A stretch of 64,000 bases of DNA from Perognathus longimembris pacificus (GCF_023159225.1 NC_063161.1:72568767-72632766); one strand, 5' to 3'. Counted from the stretch's first letter, positions 33,735-45,155 are shown. A program made the numbers and translations. The notes: generated by a model from the sequence alone, not told the origin.

Positions 33735-33965
33735 TTGCGCACCAGTACTGAGGCTTGAACTCAGGGACTTGTACTCTCACTTGGCATTTTTTTCCCCCTC
33801 AAGGTTGGTGCTCAGCCATTTGAGCCTCAGCCCCACTTCTACCTTTTTGCTAGTTAATTGGATAAGCACTTCAAGGACTTTCCTGCAGTGGGCTGACTTC
33901 AAACCTGGATCCTCATACCTCAGCCTCCTCAGTAGCTAGTGTTACAGGTTTGCCACCAGTACTGG
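33735..33965 (-). mobile_element. B1/ID composite SINE upstream of MLXIPL
   Basis: Minus copy; first of two adjacent tandem-oriented copies just outside the promoter. Confidence 0.8.
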
Positions 33966-33974
33966 GACGTTTTC

Positions 33975-34205
33975 TTTTTTGTCGGTTGTAGGGCTTGAAC
34001 TCTGGAGTCAAGGAGCTGTACTTGAGCTCTTCAACTCCAGGCTAGAGCTCTGCCTGAGCCACATCACCACTTTGAATTTTCTCTGGTTGTTAATTGGAGA
34101 TAATAGTCTCATGGACTTTCCTGCCAGGGCTGGCTTTGAACCTGGATCCTTAGATTTCAGCCTCCTAAGTAGCTAGGATTGCAGGAATGAGCCACTGGCA
34201 CCCAG
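33975..34205 (-). mobile_element. B1/ID composite SINE
   Basis: Minus copy with GTTAATTGGAGATAATAGTC and CTAAGTAGCTAGGATTGCAG. Confidence 0.82.
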
Positions 34206-34217
34206 CCATTGGGACTT

Positions 34218-34422
34218 TTTTTTTTTTTTTTGCCAGTCCTGGGGCTTGAACTCAGGGCCTGAGCACTGTCCCTGGCTTCTTTTTGCTCAAGGCTAGCACT
34301 CTACCACTTGAGCCATGGTGCCACTTCTGGCTTTTTCTGTATATGTGGTGCTGAAGAATCGAACCCAGGGCTTCATGTATGCTAGGCAAGCACTCTCCCA
34401 CCAGGCCATATTCCCAGACCCC
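34218..34422 (-). mobile_element. Dimeric ID SINE
   Basis: Flanked by ATTGGGACTTTT and AATGGGACTTTT, a target-site duplication. Confidence 0.92.
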
Positions 34423-34632
34423 AATGGGACTTTTAACAGTCCTCAGAGCCATAAACAATCAGCACACACCAAAATATCTCAGATTTTGGGCTGATTTCTA
34501 AACTTCACCAGGGTTGTGTCTGGTGGGGGGGGGGGGTTGGAGGTAAAAGCTAACTTCCCTAGGCCTGGCCCAGGTATGTCCTAGTCTGATCACCTGAAAG
34601 GAAAGATGGCACTGGCAGAATCCAGAGGGGGG

Positions 34633-34634
<2 letters not shown>

Positions 34635-34679
<45 letters not shown>
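34635..34679. repeat. (GA)n microsatellite
   Basis: About 22 GA dinucleotides after a GGGGGGAGG start. Confidence 0.95.
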
Positions 34680-34680
<1 letters not shown>

Positions 34681-34858
34681 CAGGCTGGAGGTGTGATTCA
34701 TAGAGGAATGTTTAGCTGTGAGTTCAAACCCCAGTACCAAGGGGGTAAAAATAGAAACAGAAACAAAAACAGACCAAGTTCAGTTGTTCATCCCTATAAC
34801 CCCAGCTACCCTAGAGGCTGAGATAGCAAAGAGACCCAAGGCAAAAATAAAATTAGTC

Positions 34859-35088
34859 GGGCTGGGGATATAGCCTAGTGGCAAGAGTGCCTGCCTCGGA
34901 TACACGAGGCCCTAGGTTCGATTCCCCAGCACCACATATACAGAAAACGGCCATAAGCGGCGCTGTGGCTCAAGTGGCAGAGTGCTAGCCTTGAGCGGGA
35001 AGAAGCCAGGGACAGTGCTCAGGCCCTGAGTCCAAGCCCCAGGACTGGCAAAAAAAAAATAATAATAATAAATAAATAAAAATAAAAT
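34859..35088 (+). mobile_element. Dimeric ID SINE, near consensus
   Basis: Flanked by AAAATAAAATTAGTC duplications; tail expanded to (AAT)n/(AAATA)n. High CpG content marks it as young. Confidence 0.94.
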
Positions 35089-35231
35089 AAAATAAAATTA
35101 GTCAGATCTCATCTCAACCAATAAATTGGGGGGGTTGTGTTTGCTTGTCCTTCCTGTTACCTTCCTTCCTATAGGGTCTGAGACTGGCCTTGGGAAAAAC
35201 ACAATACACTACTTATAAAACAGCTAAAAGG

Positions 35232-35430
35232 GGGGCTAGGAATGTGGCTTAGTGGTAGGGTGGTTGCCTTGTATGCATGAAGCCCTGGCTTCAATTCCTT
35301 AGCACCACATAAACAGAAAAAGCTGGAAGTGGCGCTGTGGCTCAAGTGGTAGAGTGCTTGCCTTGAGCAAAAAGAAGCCAGGGGCAGTGCTCAGGCCCTG
35401 AGTTCAAGCCTCACAACTGACCAAAAGAAA
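35232..35430 (+). mobile_element. Dimeric ID SINE
   Basis: GGGGCTAGGAATGTGGCTTA core, then GGCGCTGTGGCTCAAGTGGT second half. Confidence 0.88.
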
Positions 35431-36167
35431 AGCTGAAAAACAAAAAAGGCTGGGGGCATGGCTCCAGTGGTAGTGTATCTGCCAAGCAAGCACAGGGTCC
35501 TAAATTCAAGCCCCCGTACTGGGGAAGAAAAAAAAAAGTCTATCTTGGTCTCTTTGTTGCTACTTTGGAGGGGCTCAGTCTCATTTCAGAAAGGCTGAAA
35601 AACTGGTCCTTTGGGGTCATGTACATTGCCCACCCCTTCTGTATCTATGCACCCCTGCAGAAGGACTCGAACCCCCTCACCCAAGGACTCTGCTCCTAGA
35701 GACTGCTGATGGTGCAGGAGTGAGTTTTGTCCCTCCTTCTGGCTGCCCGCCTCTCAAGTCCACCCCCTGGGGACCTGGGAACCCCATATAAACCCACATG
35801 GGAGCACTGCAGCGTTTGTTACAGACACAGTGTCCTTGGACTCTCTCATGGTGACATGACGTGGTCTTGCCACGGGCAACACAGGCCCGCCTCACCAAGA
35901 AGGCTCTCTCACCTCTCACCTTCTTCTCCTTTCCCCTTTGTCCTGTGGTTACCCATGGCCTGGCATTCACAAACCCACATACAAACAAGCGTGCTTCCCA
36001 GCCAGGTCCTGACTGGGGGCAAAGACCTGGCTGGCCCCAGGGTCGCCCTGCACTCTGCTCTCCCTGCCTTTGGAACCCAGTGCCAGGATCATCCCGCCAA
36101 ATGCTTCCTTCTCAGTGTGAAAGCTCACCCATCTTTGAAGTACTACCACTGACTGCTTTTGTTTTAT

Positions 36168-36371
36168 TTTGTTCTGTTTTTTGCCAGTCCTGGGGCTTGA
36201 ACTCAGGGCCAGAGCACTGTCCCTGGCTTCTTTTTGCTCAAGGCTAGCACTCTACCACTTGAGCCACAGTGCCACTTCTGGCTTTTTCTACATATGTGGT
36301 GCTGTGGAATCGAACCCAGAGCTTCAAGTATACAAGGTGAGCACTTTACCACTTGGCCATATTCCCAGTGA
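36168..36371 (-). mobile_element. Dimeric ID SINE
   Basis: TTTTTTGCCAGTCCTGGGGC start to TTGGCCATATTCCCAG end, minus orientation. Confidence 0.88.
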
Positions 36372-36514
36372 CAGCTTTTCTTTTATACCACTATTGGGAT
36401 TTGAAGTCAAGGCCTCAAGCTCTCACTTAGTTTGGATATTCAAGGCTGGTACTCTACCCCATGAGCTGCATTGCCACTTCCAGTTTTTTGCTGGTTAAGT
36501 GGAGCTAAGAATCT

Positions 36515-36905
36515 CACAGAGGCCAGGCACCAGTGGTTCACGCCTGGAATCCTAGTTGCTCTGGGGGCTGAGGTCTGAAGATCATGGTTCAAAGCCAGAC
36601 CAGACAGGAAAGTCTGTGAGACTCTTATCTCCAATTAACCACCAGAAAATCAGAAGTGGCGCAGTGGTAGAGTGCTAGCCTTGAGCTGAAGACCTCAGGA
36701 ACAGCACCCAGGCCCAGAGTTCAAGCCCCACAATTGACCACAGCTAGCACTCTACCACTTGAGCCAAAGCACCACTCTGGTTTTCTGGCGATTCATTGGT
36801 GATAAGAGTTTCACAGACTTTCCTTCCCAGGCTGGCTTTGAACCTTGATCCTCAAGTCTCAGCATCCTGAGTAGCTAGGATTAGAGGCGTGAGCTACCAG
36901 CGTCT
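36515..36905. mobile_element. Two B1/ID composite SINEs, head to head
   Basis: A plus copy (36515-36740) followed by a minus copy (36740-36905), forming an inverted pair that could fold into a hairpin in RNA. Confidence 0.75.
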
Positions 36906-37234
36906 GGCTCTGACAGATTTTTGTCATTTTATTTTGGGGGTGCTGGAATCAAGGGCCTTGTGCAAACAAAGCAAGCACTCTGTTGCTGAGCATCAACCCA
37001 TCCCACCTCAAGTAGCATCCTTGCCTTCTCCAAGTTTGTATGTGGGTCTTGGTAATACTGTTCTGGCCATACAATTGCCATCTATTCCTAAGCAGCAAGT
37101 GGTACAAGGCCTCTCTTTCCCACTAGAGGGCGAACGTCCCAGAAGGAAGAACCCTGTCAAAGCCCAAATCCCCTCAAGGGCAGATGGGTGAGTGGGTGTT
37201 TGTGAGTTTATATCACATATAACTACAATATGCA

Positions 37235-37265
<31 letters not shown>

Positions 37266-37412
37266 CATCTATCCACCCATCTGTTGACCCATCCATCCGT
37301 TCATCATCCCTCATCCATCCACCCATCCTTTTCTCCATATATCCATCCATCATCCATGTATCCATTATCCATCCATTCATCGTCCATCCACCCACCCATC
37401 CTTCCATCACCC
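37235..37412. repeat. (ACAT)n then (ATCC)n tetranucleotide tract
   Basis: Seven ACAT units followed by about 150 bp of CATC/CCAT repeats similar in motif to the tract in MLXIPL intron 8. Confidence 0.9.
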
Positions 37413-37717
37413 ATGCAGGCACACATAATCCCTACACACACATTCACGCTTAGAGAAAAATGTACTATGTCCTGGTGTGGTGGTACATGCTTGTAATTCC
37501 AGCACTTGAGAGGCTTGAAGAGTCTGAGTTTGAGGCCAGTGTGGGCTACACAGTGAGACTCTGTCTAAAAAAAAGTGCATCACATGTATCTATCTCAGGT
37601 AAGTATTTAACTTTTTTTAGGTACACCAATTGTGATCTTTGCTCTACAGAACATAAGTGACTAGTGGGAATATTTAACTTTTGCCAAAGATTAAAAACAT
37701 TAGAAAAACACTTTTGG

Positions 37718-37933
37718 GCTGGGGATATGGCCTAGTGGCAAGAGTGCCTGCCTCATATACATGAGGCCCTGGGTTCGATTCCCCAGCACCACATATACAG
37801 AAAATGGCCAGAAGTGGCACTGTGGCTCAAGTGGCAGAGTGCTAGCCTTGAGCAAAAAGAAGCCAGGGACAGTGCTCAGGCCCTGAGTCCAAGCCCCAGG
37901 ACTGGCCAAAAAAAAAAGAAAAAGAAAAAGAAA
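37718..37933 (+). mobile_element. Dimeric ID SINE, near consensus
   Basis: Flanked by perfect AGAAAAACACTTTTG duplications (37703 and 37934). A good representative of the family. Confidence 0.96.
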
Positions 37934-37977
37934 AGAAAAACACTTTTGACTTCACAGAGATAGAAAGTAAATTAGTA

Positions 37978-38215
37978 AGTTGGGTGCTGGTGGCTCACTC
38001 CTGTAATCCTAGCTATTTAGCCTACTGAGGTCTGATAATCACAGTTCAAAGCCAGCCTGGGAAGACAAATCTTCCAGACTCTGATGTCCAATTAGCCCAC
38101 AAAGAGTCAAAAGTGGAAGTGTGGCTCAAGTGGTAGAGCACCAGACTTGAACTGAAAAAGCAGAGCAAGAGTGTGAGGCCCTCAGTTTAAGACCTAATAC
38201 CAGCACACACACAAA
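37978..38215 (+). mobile_element. B1/ID composite SINE
   Basis: GGTGCTGGTGGCTCACTCCT head and TGGCTCAAGTGGTAGAGCAC half, ending AAAAAAATTAG. Confidence 0.82.
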
Positions 38216-38309
38216 AAAATTAGCAATTGCAATGAACAATTTACTGAAGCTGGGAGTGAGAAAAGAAAAAATGACTGCTAAAAGGATTCTCTCTCTCTGT
38301 GTGTGTCTC

Positions 38310-38510
38310 TCTCTGGTGGTAGTGGGGTTTGAACTCACGATCTTCAGGGTCTTGACCTTGCTCAACTTGCTTGCTTGGCTGATGCTCCATCACTTGAGCC
38401 ACACCTACACTGTCAGCTTTTCACTGGTTCATTGGAGAGAAGAGTCTCCCAGACTTTCCTGCCCAAGCTGACTGTGAATCTCAATCCTCAGACCTCAGCC
38501 TCCTGAGGAT
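38310..38510 (-). mobile_element. B1/ID composite SINE
   Basis: Minus copy with TTCATTGGAGAGAAGAGTCT and CTCCTGAGGATGACAAGC at its end. Confidence 0.75.
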
Positions 38511-38814
38511 GACAAGCAGGAACCTCCAGGCACTCAGCCGCCTTGTAACTTTTAACCCAGTTTGGAGACAAGGTCACTTTTTTTTTTCCACTGCGAGGGG
38601 TCTGTCCCAAGGGCCTGGATCTTGCAATCCCTCTATAGCAGGTCACAGGCTGAGACAGCGAGGATTCAAACACTCACAATCTGACACCAGCCTGTCTCAC
38701 AGGTGCTGACGGCAAATTAAGAGGGCTAGTGATAATTCTGGATGAGCCAGACGCCACCACTGCTGTTGCCTATGTACCTTGGCCCAACCATTTTGAGGAA
38801 GTGTTTTTGTATTT

Positions 38815-39050
38815 TTATGTGAGCAGGTACTGGGATCTGAACTTAGGGCCTAGGCACTGTCCCTGAGCTTTTTTGCTCAAAGCTGGAGCTGTACCACTTA
38901 AGCCACAGCTCCACTTCCAGCTTTTTGCTGGATAATTGGGGATAAGAATGGCACACACAGATTTTCTTGCCTGAGCTGACTTTGAAGCCCCATCCTCAGA
39001 TCTCAGCCTCCTGAGTAGCTGGGATTACAGGCATAAGCACCAGTGCCTAG
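38815..39050 (-). mobile_element. B1/ID composite SINE
   Basis: Minus copy with GCTTTTTGCTGGATAATTGG and GAGTAGCTGGGATTACAGGC. Confidence 0.82.
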
Positions 39051-39275
39051 CACTTTGGGCAAAGTTTGATACCATCCTCCACAGATGGACCTAGCAAAGT
39101 CCACTAAGATGTGTGCCAGCATGCAAGACTCCTCACTACAGTGCTGTTCTTTTTCTATCTCTTTAAAATAAAAACACCTTTTTTTTGTATAGAGGATTAA
39201 ACCCAGGACCTTGTGCATACTAGGCAAGCCCTCTACCACTTGGGCCACACGTCCAATCCTTCCGCTTATATTGTT

Positions 39276-39385
39276 TTTGAGAGAGGGTCTAAATAACTTT
39301 GTCCAGGCTGGCCTCAAGCTCTAGATCTCCCCGCTTCTGCTTTCTGAGGTTCTGGGATTACAGGCATGTGCCATCACACTCAATT
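39276..39385 (-). mobile_element. B1 SINE
   Basis: TTTTTGAGAGAGGGTCTAAA ... GGGATTACAGGCATGTGCCA, minus-strand B1. Confidence 0.8.
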
Positions 39386-40467
39386 TCAAACATTCAATGT
39401 GTGTTAAAAGTGCACATATCCATGAATGTTCGTAGAGAATACTTGCATGTTGCGGGACCTGCATAAAGGAGCCAAAGGTGGGCAGGGCAGAATGGTGCAT
39501 GGCAGCACTCTGGATGCTGAGGCAGGAGTATCACACATGCACAAGCCAACCCTCAGTTACACATATCCAAGGTGGGAAGTGGGGTGCAAGGCCTGCCTCT
39601 GGTGCTGTCACTGAGGAAGGTAGCTCCCCTCCAGTTTCCCAAGGTGGTTCTAGAACTTTGGAAAGAAGCCCTCGGGCTAATTCTAGACACCTCCCCCCCC
39701 AGTCCTCTCCGTCTTTTTCTCCTTTTCCCACCCTTCAGTCAGACCAAAGAAAGTCCACTCCAAGTGCAGTCAAGAGGTGCCAGCCTCAGCCAGGTTCCAG
39801 TGGTGAGGCCTGTAATCCTAGCTAGCTACTTGGCAGGCTGAGATGGGAAGGGTAGAAGTTTAAAGCCAGCCCTGGGAGAAAAGTTTGGGAGACCCCTTCT
39901 CAACTCATAGCTGAGTGCAGTGGCACACACACGTCATGAGAGGCTGAGATTGGGAGGATCAGGGCTCCAGGCCAGCCCTGGCAGAAAAGAGACATGGTAG
40001 TGAGTGCCTGCCATCCCTGCACTGAAGGCGTCTCCGGTGGCAAGGCCAGGCAGGCAGGAAGACCCTACATCACATCACATCAGCCCAGCAAGCACAAAGC
40101 CCTGTGTTCTCAGTGCTGCAAAGAAATAAAATAAGAATAAAAGTGAAAAGGAAGCAACCTGGCCCTTGGCAGGAGCATTCTCAGACATTCTTTCCTGTTC
40201 ATGGAGGGGAGTAGAACAGGGCTTGCCACTAATCTGCACCACTGGAGAGGGAGAGGCCCAGAGAAGCTAACACGCTTGCTAGAAATCACACAGCAAGGAC
40301 TTTCAAGCCCCAATTTCTAACCCTGCGCTTCTTCCCTCCTCCCCTCTTCCTTGCTTTCTTCTTGGAGCCTCGCTAGCCTTTTTCATTCAAGGCTGGCATT
40401 CTACCACTTGTGAGCCAAAACTCCAGTTCTTGCTTTTTGCTGGTTAATTGGAGATAAGAGTCTCTCG

Positions 40468-40664
40468 GGGGCTAGGAATGTGGCTCAGTGGCAGAGTGCT
40501 TGCCTTGCATGCATGAAGCCCTGGGTTCGATTCCTCAGCACCACATAAACAGAAAAAACCAGAAGTGGCACTGTGGCTCAAGTGGTAGAAGAGTGCTAGC
40601 CTTGAGCACAGAGAGACTTAGGGGCAGAGCCCAGGCCCTGAGTTCAAATTGCTGGCAAAAAAAA
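40468..40664 (+). mobile_element. ID SINE inserted into a B1/ID SINE
   Basis: The older minus-strand SINE (40395-40760) is split here; AGTCTCT repeats on both sides. The insert has GGGCTAGGAATGTGGCTCAG and GGGTTCGATTCC. Confidence 0.85.
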
Positions 40665-41167
40665 GTCTCTTAGACTTGTCTGCCCAGCTGACATTGAACT
40701 GTGATCCTCAGGTTGCAGCCTCCTGAGTAGCCAGGATTACAGGTGTGAGCCATCAGCTCCCCAGCTGATCTTGTTTTCTTCAGATGGGGTTTCCCTACGT
40801 GGCTCAGACTGGCTGAAGAGCCTCCTGATTGGGGCATTTCGTTAGAGTGATGAGAAGCTCAGGAACTGTGGCTGAGCTCAGCCTCAGCCTCCCTCCACTC
40901 CGCAGAGGTTGGATTGGGGCTTGGGTCTAGGAGTTCCACCTCCATCTAGGGAGTCTCAGTGTTTGCAGTAACAGGCTCTCATTGCAAAACTATCTGAGGG
41001 CTTCTGGCACCAGCCATGGCGGGGGTCGGGGGGGGGGGGGGTTGAGCATGGTAATAGAGATTTGGACTCAAAACCTCAAGGACTCTACCAGTTGAACTTT
41101 ATCTCAAGCCCCTTTTTTTGCTTTAGTTATTATTATTATTATTAGGTAGACTCTTGCACTTTTTTGT

Positions 41168-41405
41168 TTTTGGTCAGTTGTGGTGCTTGAACTCAGGGCC
41201 TGGGCACTTTCCCTGAGCCTCTTTGTGCCGGAGACTAGTGCTCTATCACTTGAGTCACTGCCCCACTTCCAGTTTTTGAGTAGTTTATTGGAGATAAGAG
41301 TCTTATGGGGACTTTTCTGCCTGGGCTGGCTTCGAACCACGATACTCAGAGCTCATCCTCCTGAGTAGCTGGTATAACAGGCGTGAGCCACCGGTGCCCA
41401 GCACC
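41168..41405 (-). mobile_element. B1/ID composite SINE
   Basis: Minus copy with TTTATTGGAGATAAGAGTCT and GGCGTGAGCCACCGGTGCCC. Confidence 0.85.
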
Positions 41406-42584
41406 TCTTGCACACTTTTACCTGGGACTAGTGTCTGGCTACTATTTATCCTCCCACCTATACCTCACAACTAACTGGGATTACAGATCTGAACCATCAT
41501 GCCTGACTTGTTCTTTAAACTAGGATCTCACTACATTTTTGTTCTGGCTAGCCTCGAATGGTAATCCTGCTCTTTCTGCCTTCGAAGTAGCTGGGATTCC
41601 AGGTGTGAGCCACCATGCCTCGTCTAAGGATTGCAGTGAGCTGGAAAGCAGAGACAAGGACTTCCCATTGTACCACCAGCCTGGGCTGCACAGTGAGACC
41701 TTGTGTCAAAAAGAAAGAAGCCCGGCGCCCGTGGCTCATGGCTGTAACCCTAGCTACTCAGTACTAGCCTGAGCCAAAGAAGCATGGCTGTAACCCTAGC
41801 TACTCAGTACTAGCCTGAGCCAAAGAAGCTCAGGGACCATGCCCAAGCCCTGAGTTCAGGCCCCAGGACTGGCACAAAAGAAGGAGAAGAAGAAGGAAGA
41901 AAGGAAGGAGCCTCAGTCTGTATGCCAACTCTGCCCAAGTCTCCATGACCTTCAGCAGGTGCCTTGACCTCTATGGCCTCTGCTTCCTCATTCGCAGGGG
42001 AGAGACGCCGCCTTACCGCTGTGTTATCAGGAAGAAGGAAACTGCACATGCACACATGCCTCCACATATGTGCACACACACACGCACACACACAAGTACA
42101 CACACATGTGCCAGCACACATGCACAGTACCTGGTGGGCAGGTGGCATGCAGGCAGTTCCCCCCTCCCCTCCTGGCTGGCATCCAGGTGCACCCCCCTCC
42201 CCTGGGCCTGACCCCCTCTTTGGTCCTGACCAGGCAGAGAGAGCGGTGCTGTCCAAAGCCTCTCCTCGCCCTGGTCCCTAGGTGTGTGTGCCTCTTGCAC
42301 AGCCAGTACCAGAGCTAAGACCAGCACTGGGGAGAAGGGGCCCAGGTGCTGGGGCGGCACAGGTGGGGATGGTTGAGGGACCTCAGGAGCTCTGGGACAT
42401 GCAGAGGGGTCTGGAAGCATAGAAGCAGAACCTGGATGCACCCCACCTGTGCAGGCCGGCCCCTCCAGCCCAGCTGGCAGTGCGCTCCCAGAAAGCAGGC
42501 AGGACGGGCTGGGGTCCTGCACCCAGAGACCTCTTGCCTCCTTCCCTTGACAGCCAGGTCATATGAAGGGGACATGTAAGGGTG

Positions 42585-43925
42585 AGAATGAGCACCCCAG
42601 AGTGAGGGAAGACACCCCAGAGTGAGAGTGGCACCCGGGGTGAGAGAAGACACCCCAGAGAGAAGACCCTCCAGAATGAGATGGGGCACCCCAGAGAGGG
42701 GCACCCGAGAGTGAGAGAGGACACCCCAGAGTGAGAGGAGACACCCCAGAGTGAGAGTGAGCACCCCAGAGTGAGAGGGGACACCCCAGACAGAGTGATA
42801 GTAAGTACCTCAGAGTGAGAGGGGGCACCCCAGAGTGAGAGGAGACACCCCAGGGTGAGAGTGAGCACCCCAGAGTGGGAGGAACACCCCAAAGTGAGAG
42901 GGGGCACCCCAGAGTGAGAAGGGACACCCCAGAGTGAGAGGGGGCGCCCCGGAGTAAGAGTGAGCACCCCAGAGTGGGAGGAACACCCAGAGTGAGAGTG
43001 AGCACCCCAAAGTGAGAGGGGGCACCCCAGAGTGAGAGGAGATACCCCAGAGTGAGAGTGAGCACCCCAGAGTGAGAGGGGACACCCCAGAGTGATAGTA
43101 AGTACCTCAGAGTGAGAGGGGGCACCCCAGAGTGAGAGGGGACACCCCAGGGTGAGAGGGGGCATCCCAGAGTGATAGGGGACACCCCAGAGTGAGAGAG
43201 GGCACCCCAGAGAAGGGACACCCCAGAGTGAGAGGGGCCACCCCAGAGTGAGAATGAGCACCCCAGAATGAGAGTGAGCACCCCAGAATGAGAGGGACAC
43301 CCCAGAATGAGAGAGGACACCCCAGAGTGACAGTAAGTACCCCAGAGTGAGAGGGGGCACCCCAGGGTGAGAGTGAGCACCCCAGAGTGAGAGCGAGCAC
43401 CCCAGAGTGAGAGGGGCACCCCAGGATGAGAGGGGCACCCCAGAGTGAGAGGAGACACCCCAGAGTGAGAGTGAGCACCCCAGAGTGAGAGGGGACACCC
43501 CAGAGTGAGAGTAAGTACCCCAGAGTGAGGGGATCACCCCAGAGTGAGAGGGGACACCCCAGGGTGAGAGTGAGCACCCCAGAGTGGGAGGAGCACCCCA
43601 GAGTGAGAGGGGGCACCCCAAAGTGAGAAGGGACACCCCAGAGTGAGAGGGGGCACCCCAGAGTGAGAGTGAGCACACCAGAGTAGGAGGAACACCCCAG
43701 AGTGAGAGGGGGCACCCCAGAGTGAGAGGGAGCACCCCAGAGTGAGAGGGGACACCCCAGAGTGAGAGAGGGCACCCCAGAGTGAGAGGGGACACCCCAG
43801 AGTGAGAGGGGGCACCCCAGAGTGAGAGGAGACACCCCAAAGTGAGAGGGGACACCCCAGAGTGATAGTAAGTACCCCAGAGTGAGAGGGGGCACCCCAG
43901 AGTGAGAGGGGGCACCCCGGGGTGG
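42585..43925. repeat. Minisatellite, 20-bp unit, about 65 copies
   Basis: Tandem units of the form CACCCCAGAGTGAGAGGGGR (20 bp) cover about 1.3 kb. Variant units end GTGAG, GGGGA, GGGGG or ATAGTAAGTA. The GTAAGT variant recurs at about 42801, 43098, 43333, 43511 and 43868, with spacings close to multiples of 60 bp, which suggests a three-unit higher-order repeat. Because 20 is not a multiple of three and no minus-strand frame contains a stop in the unit, all three minus frames are open. Confidence 0.95.
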
Positions 43926-43949
43926 GACCAGGAGGGAGGCGGAGGTGGG

Positions 43950-44290
43950 CGCAGGCCGGCTCCCACCCGGGGCTGGCTCACCTGGGCTCTGCGGAGCTGC
44001 GCGGGCAGCGATGCTCGATGCTCGGCCGATGCTCGGCTGGGGCTGAGCCGAGTCCGGGCCGGGCGTGCGCTCCGCGCTCCGCACTCCCGGCTCCGCGCTC
44101 CCCGCTCCCCGCCCGCGCTCCCCGCCCCGCCGTCCTTTGCCCCTGGGTCCGGTGCCGCCTTCGCCCCGAGCACGTGGCCCGCGGCCGCCCCGCGCGCCCC
44201 AGGGCTGTGGCATCGCCCCAGCCGCCAATCGCGGCCCGCCGCCCGCACGTGTTCACCTTCAACCCCGCCCTGGTCCCCCAAACCCCGCGG
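43950..44290 (-). promoter_or_regulatory. Isolated CpG island, candidate ChREBP-beta (exon 1b) promoter
   Basis: A GC- and CpG-rich block lies 11 kb upstream of MLXIPL exon 1a. On the gene strand, in order, it has CACGTG at 44246-44251, an inverted CCAAT box at 44225-44229, CACGTG at 44171-44176, several GC boxes at 44095-44140 and a consensus donor at 43981. This is the expected order of a promoter firing leftward. The two E-boxes are 75 bp apart and I do not see a full paired ChoRE with 5-bp spacing. Whether it drives MLXIPL or another transcript is inference. Confidence 0.5.
43982..44160 (-). other. Candidate noncoding first exon (MLXIPL exon 1b)
   Basis: The minus strand ends CGCAGAGCCCAG at 43982, followed by GTGAGC, a near-perfect donor. 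Joined to exon 2 it would make a transcript translated from Met178 in exon 4, as reported for ChREBP-beta. The 5' end cannot be read from sequence; 44160 is only a guess placed below the E-box. Confidence 0.4.
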
Positions 44291-45039
44291 GCAGGAGGAG
44301 AAGGAGGGAGGGGCGCCCCAATCCCGGCCCAGCCCCAGGGTTCTCCCACGATCCCCACTCCCGCCTCCCAGGGGTCCCCAGCCCTGCTCCCTTGATGGGC
44401 TAGGCCTCTTCCCTCTCCCTCCTCCTCCTCCCTTGCCCCTCCGACCCCCTAGCCCGCTGGCCCCTTGGAGCTGCTCTCCCACACCCTTGGCCCAAGGAGA
44501 GGGGACCTGCAGCAGAGCGTCCTCCCGTATCCCCTGTACCCCTGTGCACAGGGCGGAGGCCGGGGAGTGATGGAGGCAGGGCCCAGGCCCCGGAGAGGCC
44601 CTGGTTGTTCAGGACACTGCCCAAACCCCAGCCTGGGCGAGAGGCAGGGGTGGCCAGAGCGGCGCACAGGGGACTCCCCCTCCTCTGTGACCGTCACCTT
44701 ACTTGGCCCCTGTTGGTTTCTCTTATGGCACTGGGAATAGAACTCAGCGTCCAGGGCTTGCCAGGCGAAAGTTCTCTACTGCTTGGGCCACACTTCCAGC
44801 CCTGGTTCTTCCTTTACTTATTTTTCAGATTAGGTTGCAAATTGGGGAGGCCAGAACTCAAGCCGGTCCACTCACGTGGCCAGGACCCCTGGCGATGGCC
44901 CACCACACTCAGTTTGTTTATTGAGATGGAGTGGTCTCACTAACTTTCCTCTCTAGCTAGCCCTTAAAATTATGATCTTAATCTTCTCCACATGCATACC
45001 TGGGATTACAGGCATGAACCACTGTGCCTAGCCTTTTGT

Positions 45040-45155
45040 TTTGTTTGTGAAACAAGGTCTCACTATGTAAACTAGGTTGGCCTTGAACTTGTGATTGCCT
45101 GCCTCTCTCTTGCAAGTACCGGGATTACAGGTACACGTCAGTCACCATACCTGGC
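45040..45155 (-). mobile_element. B1 SINE
   Basis: GTGAAACAAGGTCTCACTAT ... CCGGGATTACAGGTACACG, minus-strand B1. Confidence 0.78.

Noticed and set aside
42585..43925. CRISPR-like array
   Set aside because: Units are head-to-tail with no spacers of unique sequence, in a mammalian genome. It is a minisatellite.
44171..44251. A canonical carbohydrate response element (two E-boxes 5 bp apart)
   Set aside because: The two perfect CACGTG sites are 75 bp apart. Neither has a good second half-site at 5-bp spacing, so only E-boxes are claimed.
42383..44482. Long repeat-encoded protein (699 codons) as a real gene
   Set aside because: Open frames exist in all three minus frames because the repeat unit lacks stops. 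There is no conserved domain, and codon use follows the repeat. Kept only as a finding, not as a CDS.
43902..44570. 222-codon plus-strand frame over the isolated CpG island
   Set aside because: GC-rich composition explains it. It begins inside the minisatellite and shows no domain.
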